A stretch of 64,000 bases of DNA from Curtobacterium sp. MCPF17_052 (GTDB taxonomy: Bacteria; Actinomycetota; Actinomycetes; Actinomycetales; Microbacteriaceae): positions 1 through 64,000 of the forward strand of contig NZ_QKSD01000005.1 of the NCBI RefSeq assembly GCF_003234085.1, in the 5' to 3' direction. The notes below the pieces were generated by a model. The model did not search any database. It was given only the letters and a program-made list of their open reading frames with translations, and was not told the DNA's origin. Shown here piece by piece: positions 58,349 to 64,000 of this stretch (positions within the stretch are counted from its first letter, which is position 1; every line of letters begins with the position of its first letter). The position numbers and the translations under genes were made by a program.

Positions 58349-61300
58349 CTACTTCGTGATCTTGCCCGTCTGGGGCGAGGTCACCGAAGCGGTCTCGTAC
58401 CCGGACTTCTTCGCGGTCAGGACGAACGAGATCCTGTGCCCGACGTCCTTCGGCCCGGTCTTGTAGGTCGACCGCGACACCCCGACGTCCTTGCCGTCAC
58501 GCAGCCACTTGTACGTGAACGTGACGCCGTCCGCGTTCCAGGTGCCGGTGTGCGACTTCAGGTTCGCCCGGATCTTCAGCGAGCCGGTGACGACCACACG
58601 GCCGGACACCAGCGCGAGCTTCGGCGTCACCGAGGTCGTGCTGAGCAGGTCCGCCTGGTCGCCCGGCGCGTTGTGCAGGTGCAGGAGCAGCACCTTCGCC
58701 GAGGTCGAGGTGGCCGAGGCCCGGATGACCTTGATCGCCGTGTCCGGGTACGTCAGGCTCGACGTCCCGTTCGCGGTGAACGACACCGCCGGCTGGAAGG
58801 CGTTGTAGGTCGCGACCTTCGTCTCGTCGACCACCGAGGACGCAGCCATGGGCAGCGTCGGCGAGTAGGACGACTCGGTCACGACCGAGTAGTCGAACAC
58901 CGCGGTCTTCGACTTCGCCGTGTAGCCGAGCGCCGCGAGCGACACCGGCAGCACCTTGACCGCGGAGTCGAACGTGTTGACGTCGACGCCGGCTGCGACA
59001 CCGCCGAGGGGGCGCGTGTCCACGACCTGCTTCTTCGGGTCCTTCTGGTGCAGGTCGAGCGTCGTCACGACCGTCACGTCCGCCGTCGCCGACTTGGTGT
59101 CGTACGTCAGGTAGTCGGGGTCACCGTCACGGTTGGTGTCGATGAGCACGTCGACGGTGTTCGACTGCCCGGGGTTCGACTCGGCGCCGTCGGTCTGGAC
59201 GCCGAAGGACACCAGGCCCTTCGACTTGTCGGCCAGGCCGAGCGCCGTGGAGTTGGCGCCGTAGGCACGGATGTCTGCGCCACGGAGCGTCTGCTTCGCG
59301 GTGCCGTCCGGGAACGACTCCTGCGGGTCCGTGCCACCGAGCTGGAACGGTGCGACGAGTGCCCGGTAGCCGGTCGTGCCGGTCCCCTGGGACAGGCCGC
59401 GGCCCTCCATCGTGATGGTGCTGGTGCGCGCCTTGCCGGAGAACACGACGTCGTCCGCGTGCAGTGCACTGACCGGCTCCGGCGCGGCGTAGACACCGAG
59501 TCGCAGCGGCGTGACGCCGTCCGCGGCCGGGGTGAACGTGACCAGGCCGGTGGCAGCCGGGACGAACTCCCGCGGGGTGCCGCCCTCGACCGCGACCTGC
59601 GTCGGGTCGATGACCTTCCGCAGGAGCGTCGGGTCGGCGATCGTCATGGTGACCGTGACGGTGGCGGTGCCGCCGGCGGGGACGGTGACCGTGTCGGTGC
59701 TCAGCGTGAAGACGACGCCGGGCTGCGCGATGCGCGACTCGTACGCGACGCGGTAGGTGTGCGCGGTGGCCGAGGTGTTGCGCACCAGCAGGGTGCGCTT
59801 CTCGGTGGTCGCCGCGCCGACCTCGACGACGCCGAAGGAGGCCGTGACGAGCTGCCCGTTCTCCTGGCTGCGGACGGTGGTGCCGTCCTGCACGGCCTGG
59901 AGGGCGTCGACCCGACCGGTGCCCTGGCGGAGCAGGGTCGCCGACTGGCCGTCCTTCGCGCTCTGGCGCACGTCGTGCGTGGCCGTGTTCATGAGCGCTG
60001 CCTTGATCTCCGGTGCCGTCCAGCCGGGGTGGGCCTCGAACGCCAGCGCGGCGACGCCGGCGACGTGCGGGGTGGCCATCGAGGTGCCGCTGAGCGACAG
60101 ACGGTCGTCGCCCGTGCCGTTGGCCGCCGAGATCACGTTGACGCCGGGGCCGGCGATGTCCGGCTTGACGACGTCGCCGTAGGAACCGTGCTCACCGCGG
60201 CTGCTGAAGGACGCCAGGGTGTTGACCGTCTCGGCGTCGGTGGCGAGCTGGAAGCCCTTGAGCTCGTCCGCGAACCGGACGTGCAGGGTCCCGGCCTTCG
60301 CCGCGGCCTGGAGGCCCGTCACGCTCTCACGGGTCAGTTCCGCACCCGGGATGGTCGCGTTGCCCGCGATGCCCGAGTCGAAGGTGTTCACGGTGCCGGC
60401 GAGGAGGACGCCGATGCCGCCGGCGGCCTGGACGTTGTTGAAGCGGGCGCCGGAACCGCACTCGAGGGCGCCGTCGGTCCACTTCAGCCAGACGACCTTG
60501 CCCGCGATCGCGGCGGCCTGGTCGGCGCTGAAGGCCGTGCAGCCGTCGATGTCCGTGGTGGGGACGACGACGTCGCCCTCGACGGGGAGCGGGCCCTGGT
60601 GGTTCTGCGAGTACTGCGCGCGCCAGGTCTTGGCGACGTCCGCCGGGGCGGTCGCCTCGACACCGTCGAAGAGGCTCTGTCCGGTCGCGGCAGCGGCGAC
60701 GGTCAGGGCGCCGGCCGAGTTGCCCGGCGAACCCCCGATGTCGGCGAAGTCGGCGGCGTTGCCCGCAGCGATCACGGGCAGCACGCCGCGGGCCGTGAGC
60801 GCGTCGATCTTGGCGTTGTCCGGGTCGTCGGCTGCGCCGTAGTCGGAACCGAGTGACAGGTTGATGACGTTGATGCTCTTGCCCTCGGTGAGGGACTGCC
60901 CGACCCAGTCGAGCGCGGCACCGGTCAGGTCGGTCGAGCCGCCCTCGTCGCCGAACACCTTGAGCGAGTAGAGACCGGCCTGCGGGGCGCTGCCCGGACC
61001 GACCCACATGTCCTGCACCTGCTGCGGGGTGAGGGTCGAGTAGTCACCGCGGAACGTCGTCTTGTCCGCGTCCAGGCCGAAGCCGGCGGCGGTACCGGCG
61101 ACGTGGGTGCCGTGGTCGCCGCCCTTGCCGTCGATGGGGTTGGCGTCCGGCGCGGGCACCGGGTCGTAGGCGTCCGGGTCCGTCGGGTCCGCGTTGTACG
61201 TGGGGCCGGCGAAGTCGTAGCCGCCGAGGAACTTCGAGGGGTCGTACCAGCTCGAGGCCGGGGTGCCGGTGCTGGCGAGGGCCTCCTGGTAGGCGGCCGT

Positions 61301-62029
61301 GGTGCCCGGACCGCCGAAGTCGGCCTGCGTGTAGTCCAGGCCGGTGTCGATCACGGCGACGTTGACGCCCTTGCCGGTGTGCCCGGTCTGGGTCCAGGCG
61401 TCGACGGCCTTCGTGTACAGGTCGCTCGCGGCGTTCTTCGGCGCGACGCCGTCGGCACCGGGCTTCGCGAGGTCGGGGTCGACGCCCGAAGGTGCGGCGC
61501 CCGCCGACGTGCGCTGCTCGGGCTCGACGACCTTCTTCGGCAGCAGCGGGGCGATGCTCAGCACGTCGGAGCGCTTCGCGAGCTCGCTGAAAGCCGCGAC
61601 GTCGGCGACGACCGCGACGCCGGGGACGGTGTACTCGGTCGAGTACAGCTCGGCCGCCTTCCGGTCGGCGCCCTTGACGGCGCTGAGGACCTTCGCGTTG
61701 GTCGAGCGGATCGTCGCGAGCCGGCTCTTCGCGGCGGACGACGGGGTCCTCGAGCGGGTGAGGTCGCCGCCCTTGGCCTGCGCGTCGACCTCGAGCGCGC
61801 CGGCGCCGGTCGTGCGGACGAACGCGCTGACCGTCGTGGTCGGGGACGCGTTCCGCAACGGGGCGGAGAGCTTGAGGCCGGCCGAGGCGGCGGTGGCCGG
61901 TGCCGCGGAGGCCGCACCGCCGACGGCGAGTCCGCCGCAGGCCAGCGCCGCGACGGCGACGATCGAGGTCAGCAGTCGCGGGGAGCGGTACCGACGGGAA
62001 GGGATGGTGGGTGGTGTCGCACGTGGCAC
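58349..62029 (-). CDS. secreted subtilisin-family serine protease (S8)
   Basis: This 1,226-residue protein has a signal peptide ending GAASA, then an I9-like propeptide. The S8 domain has Asp in VAVIDTGLDY (about 228), His in DHGTHVAGT (about 309) and Ser in LSGTSMATPHVAG (about 650), and a protease-associated (PA) insert of about 180 residues containing CGSGARFNNVQAAGG precedes the Ser. C-terminal Fn3-like and beta-sandwich domains end PQTGKITK, with no sortase signal. The triad is complete, so an extracellular protease is expected. The GTG at 62029 is preferred to a GTG at 62038 because AGGAG fits the former (8-base spacer) and overlaps the latter. Confidence 0.9.
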   Translation of the reverse strand: MPRATPPTIPSRRYRSPRLLTSIVAVAALACGGLAVGGAASAAPATAASAGLKLSAPLRNASPTTTVSAFVRTTGAGALEVDAQAKGGDLTRSRTPSSAAKSRLATIRSTNAKVLSAVKGADRKAAELYSTEYTVPGVAVVADVAAFSELAKRSDVLSIAPLLPKKVVEPEQRTSAGAAPSGVDPDLAKPGADGVAPKNAASDLYTKAVDAWTQTGHTGKGVNVAVIDTGLDYTQADFGGPGTTAAYQEALASTGTPASSWYDPSKFLGGYDFAGPTYNADPTDPDAYDPVPAPDANPIDGKGGDHGTHVAGTAAGFGLDADKTTFRGDYSTLTPQQVQDMWVGPGSAPQAGLYSLKVFGDEGGSTDLTGAALDWVGQSLTEGKSINVINLSLGSDYGAADDPDNAKIDALTARGVLPVIAAGNAADFADIGGSPGNSAGALTVAAAATGQSLFDGVEATAPADVAKTWRAQYSQNHQGPLPVEGDVVVPTTDIDGCTAFSADQAAAIAGKVVWLKWTDGALECGSGARFNNVQAAGGIGVLLAGTVNTFDSGIAGNATIPGAELTRESVTGLQAAAKAGTLHVRFADELKGFQLATDAETVNTLASFSSRGEHGSYGDVVKPDIAGPGVNVISAANGTGDDRLSLSGTSMATPHVAGVAALAFEAHPGWTAPEIKAALMNTATHDVRQSAKDGQSATLLRQGTGRVDALQAVQDGTTVRSQENGQLVTASFGVVEVGAATTEKRTLLVRNTSATAHTYRVAYESRIAQPGVVFTLSTDTVTVPAGGTATVTVTMTIADPTLLRKVIDPTQVAVEGGTPREFVPAATGLVTFTPAADGVTPLRLGVYAAPEPVSALHADDVVFSGKARTSTITMEGRGLSQGTGTTGYRALVAPFQLGGTDPQESFPDGTAKQTLRGADIRAYGANSTALGLADKSKGLVSFGVQTDGAESNPGQSNTVDVLIDTNRDGDPDYLTYDTKSATADVTVVTTLDLHQKDPKKQVVDTRPLGGVAAGVDVNTFDSAVKVLPVSLAALGYTAKSKTAVFDYSVVTESSYSPTLPMAASSVVDETKVATYNAFQPAVSFTANGTSSLTYPDTAIKVIRASATSTSAKVLLLHLHNAPGDQADLLSTTSVTPKLALVSGRVVVTGSLKIRANLKSHTGTWNADGVTFTYKWLRDGKDVGVSRSTYKTGPKDVGHRISFVLTAKKSGYETASVTSPQTGKITK

Positions 62030-62142
62030 GCAGCACACTCCTGGGTTGTCCGAACTCCGGGTGAAGTCCAGATGAAGCTATGTGCTCGTTCCCAGCGCAG
62101 GGAGTCGGCAGTTCAGAGGACAGAACCTGTGGTTCTCCGAAG

Positions 62143-62171
62143 TTGCACACCGGTGTGCAGGTTATTACGAT
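62143..62171 (+). promoter_or_regulatory. TetR gene promoter with palindromic operator
   Basis: TTGCAC (-35, 62143-62148), 17 bases, and TACGAT (-10, 62166-62171) lie 6 bases before the TetR ATG. A perfect 16-bp palindrome TGCACACCGGTGTGCA (62144-62159) covers the -35 and part of the spacer, the usual place for a TetR-type autorepressor. Confidence 0.72.
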
Positions 62172-62177
62172 GAGTGC

Positions 62178-62819
62178 ATGACCACCACGGACCGGCCCGC
62201 ACGCGCGCCACGACGGGACGCGACCGAGAACCGGGCCGCCCTCGTCCAGGCTGCACGGACCCTCCTGCAGGCGGATCCGGACACGTCGCTCGAGTCGATC
62301 GCCGCGCACGCCGGACTGTCCCGACGTGCGATCTACGGACATTTCCCCTCCCGTGACGACCTCATGCGCGAGGTCGTCACCGGCGGAGCAGAGCGCATCC
62401 TGGCCGCGATGCCCAGCCGAGCCGCCCTCGCCGACCTGCCCCCGGCCTCCCGGCTGGCCGCGATCGCGGTGACCCTCTGGACCGAGGTCTCGCACGTCCG
62501 CTCGATGGCGGTCATCGCCGTCCGCGGACCCCTCGTCGAGACCGTCGCCACCGTGTTCGCCCCGCTGCGCGAGCAGGTGCGCGACGCGTGCGCCCTCGGC
62601 ATCGCCGACGGCACCATGCGCGACGACGTCGACGCCGCGACCCTCGGCCGCCTGGTCGAGGGTGCCTGCCTGGCGGTCCTCGACGAAGCCACCCGCTCCG
62701 CCACACCGGACGACGCCGGCCGCCGGATGGTCGTCCTCTCCGCCCTCGGCATGGCGGGCGTCGATTGGCGCACCGCCCTGCTCGCTCTCCCCGCCACCCT
62801 CCCGGAGGACCCCGCATGA
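62178..62819 (+). CDS. TetR/AcrR family transcriptional regulator
   Basis: This 213-residue regulator has an N-terminal HTH (ALVQAARTLLQADPDTSLESIAAHAGLSRRAIYGHFPSRDDLM, about residues 20-63) and an all-helical ligand domain. The recognition helix is LSRRAIYGHF. It likely binds the palindrome in its own promoter and is relieved by an unknown ligand, controlling the two downstream genes with which it overlaps (ATGA). Leaderless start: the -10 box is 6 bases before the ATG. Confidence 0.88.
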   Translation: MTTTDRPARAPRRDATENRAALVQAARTLLQADPDTSLESIAAHAGLSRRAIYGHFPSRDDLMREVVTGGAERILAAMPSRAALADLPPASRLAAIAVTLWTEVSHVRSMAVIAVRGPLVETVATVFAPLREQVRDACALGIADGTMRDDVDAATLGRLVEGACLAVLDEATRSATPDDAGRRMVVLSALGMAGVDWRTALLALPATLPEDPA

Positions 62820-63568
62820 CGCTCGAACTCGCCGCCGTCGGCATCGGCACCGGACCCGGCGCCGCGCTCCCCGCCGTCAGCGCCGTCGCGGCCCCCGGTC
62901 ACCCGGGCATCGTCGCCGTCGAGACCGAGCAGGCACCCGTGCTGGCGTCCCTGGTCGCCGGCGGCCGGATGAAGCCCGACACCGGACGGGTCCTGCTCGA
63001 CGGACACGACGACCCCGCGGGCATCCGCCGTGCGTTCGCCCTCGTCGACACCCCGGGCGTCGCCGAGCCGTTCCCGGTGATGAGCCTCAAGCGCATCGTG
63101 CACGAAGAGCTCGCGTTCGCCGGACGCCGGCCCTCGCGCGGCGACGTCGCGACCGTGCTCGACGAGCTCGGCATGACGAGCTGGGCCGACACCCACGTGC
63201 AGCGCGTGCCGACGGACGTCCGCGTGCGGCTGCTCGCCGAACTGGCACTCCTGCGGCCCGACGTCACCGGGCTCGTGGTCACGTCGCCGGAGCGGCACGG
63301 CGGGGCGGTCGCGGACTGGTTCGCCGTCGTCCGCGAGATCGCCCGACGCGGGGTGACCGTCGTGCTCGTGACCTCGAAGGCCGCGGCGGAGACGGCCTCG
63401 GCGCTGCTCGACACGATCGCCGACGAGCCGCTCGACGCCAGCGACGACACCAGCACCAGCACCAGCACCACCGAGGGTCCCGAGGACGCGACCCGGACCG
63501 GCGGGCCCGACATCGGCCTGCCGACCGACACCACCGACGCCACCGCTCCCCTGGAGACCCGCTCGTGA
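62816..63568 (+). CDS. degenerate ABC-ATPase-like protein (Walker A lost)
   Basis: This 250-residue protein follows the ABC nucleotide-binding domain plan: LASLVAGGRMKPDTGRVLLDG (the A-loop-to-strand region), FALVDTPGVAEPFPVMSLKRIVHEELAFAGR (Q-loop region), RVPTDVRVRLLAELALL (signature region) and VTGLVVTSPERHGG (Walker B region). The residues that bind and hydrolyse ATP are missing: no GxxGxGKS/T at 33-45, no Asp-Glu at the B site and no LSGGQ. It probably acts without ATP hydrolysis. The C-terminus is Thr/Ser/Asp-rich. It overlaps the TetR stop and the next start (GTGA), so it belongs to this operon. Confidence 0.75.
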   Translation: MTLELAAVGIGTGPGAALPAVSAVAAPGHPGIVAVETEQAPVLASLVAGGRMKPDTGRVLLDGHDDPAGIRRAFALVDTPGVAEPFPVMSLKRIVHEELAFAGRRPSRGDVATVLDELGMTSWADTHVQRVPTDVRVRLLAELALLRPDVTGLVVTSPERHGGAVADWFAVVREIARRGVTVVLVTSKAAAETASALLDTIADEPLDASDDTSTSTSTTEGPEDATRTGGPDIGLPTDTTDATAPLETRS

Positions 63569-64000
63569 CCATCCCCTCGCTCGTCCGCGCCGAACTCGCG
63601 CGCCTGACCGCCACCCCGCTCGCCCGCCTGGCGTTCATCGCACTGATGTGCGTGCCACTGCTGTACGGCGGCGCCTACCTCTGGGCCAACCGCGACCCCT
63701 ACGCCAAGCTCGACCAGGTCCCGGCCGCGATCGTCGACCAGGACGCCGGCGCCACCCTCGAAGGCGAACACGTCGACTACGGCAAGGACGTCGCGGAGCA
63801 GGCCATCGACGGCGGTGACTTCGACTGGAAGCGCACCACCGCCGCCGACGCCCGCTCCGGTGTCCGCAACGGCACCTACGACTTCGTGGTGACGATCCCG
63901 CACGACTTCTCGGAGTCCCTGGCCTCGGCGCAGTCCGACCACCCGAAGCGCGCGGAACTCGTGATGACCACGGCGGACACGAACTCCTACCTCGCCTCGA
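63565..64000 (+). CDS. YhgE/Pip family membrane protein (partial)
   Basis: The first 145 residues are in the window: a short basic start, one hydrophobic helix (LARLAFIALMCVPLLYGGAYLW) and the conserved NRDPYAKLDQVPAAIVDQDAG, then KRTTAADARSGVRNGTYDFVVTIPHDFSESLAS. This is the hallmark N-terminus of the YhgE/Pip (phage-infection-protein) family, an ABC-2-like permease with a large extracellular domain. The GTG start overlaps the previous stop. The gene continues beyond the window edge, so the C-terminal helices are unseen. Confidence 0.86.
   Translation, partial: MTIPSLVRAELARLTATPLARLAFIALMCVPLLYGGAYLWANRDPYAKLDQVPAAIVDQDAGATLEGEHVDYGKDVAEQAIDGGDFDWKRTTAADARSGVRNGTYDFVVTIPHDFSESLASAQSDHPKRAELVMTTADTNSYLAS

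Noticed and set aside
58106..60856. 916-codon plus-strand frame opposite the subtilase
   Set aside because: Composition-driven shadow; the S8 protease with full triad is on the minus strand.

Overview
The window is high-GC DNA (above 70% G+C over most of its length) from an actinobacterium. Several traits point to the family Microbacteriaceae, with a Curtobacterium-like organism the most likely single guess: many apparently leaderless genes with a TAnnnT box 6-7 nt before the start codon, LAXTG-type (class E) sortase signals, DUF4012 and MT0933-type small proteins, and Gram-positive lipoproteins. The genus is inferred from overall character, not from a database match. No tRNA, rRNA, CRISPR array, prophage or insertion sequence was recognised.

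Layout. 0-5 kb holds small metabolic and accessory genes: an SDR-like oxidoreductase, an FMN reductase, an MFS exporter, a GNAT acetyltransferase, a divergent histidine-phosphatase-like gene, a small membrane protein and a lipoprotein. 5.1-11.9 kb is one giant gene for a LAFTG-anchored surface protein made of about 20 cadherin-like repeats. 12-16 kb carries a small orphan gene with a second copy at 54.8 kb, a VanZ-like gene, a GTPase/small-partner gene pair and a second LAFTG protein.

16.3-34 kb is a complete Wzx/Wzy-type exopolysaccharide locus. It has DUF4012, GDP-mannose dehydratase and GDP-fucose synthase, a pyruvyltransferase, four glycosyltransferases including a WecG type, an O-acyltransferase, an O-acetyltransferase, a polymerase, a flippase, a WbaP-like initiating enzyme, an unusual BNR-like membrane protein and a Wzz/BY-kinase fusion. 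The part from about 20 to 29.3 kb is visibly poorer in G+C than its flanks, as expected for an exchanged polysaccharide cassette. The product is inferred to be a fucose-containing, pyruvylated and acylated polymer. A low-molecular-weight tyrosine phosphatase that could oppose the BY-kinase lies 21 kb away behind purA.

34-45 kb contains a CPBP protease, an MmpS-like lipoprotein, a secreted GH18 chitinase, a large wall-anchored GH31 glycosidase with two CBM6-like modules, a SpoIIE-type phosphatase and a NarL-type two-component system. 45-58 kb contains a Kup potassium transporter, a second NarL-type system co-transcribed with a CPBP protein, proline iminopeptidase, a NERD-domain protein, the second orphan paralogue, the phosphatase, purA and two small proteins. 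58-64 kb contains a secreted subtilase and, divergent from it, a TetR - degenerate ABC ATPase - YhgE/Pip operon that runs off the end of the window.

Biologically the window looks like the surface and environment-sensing kit of a plant- or soil-associated actinobacterium: capsule or EPS, wall-anchored adhesin and hydrolases, chitinase, subtilase and envelope-sensing kinases. Observations most worth following are the orphan paralogue pair with about 150 bp of conserved upstream DNA, the GTPase pair, the five-domain super-repeat in the giant protein, the 19-bp-period inverted array at 55.4 kb, a recurrent GGGAGGCCCG hairpin family, and an ATPase-dead ABC-like protein.
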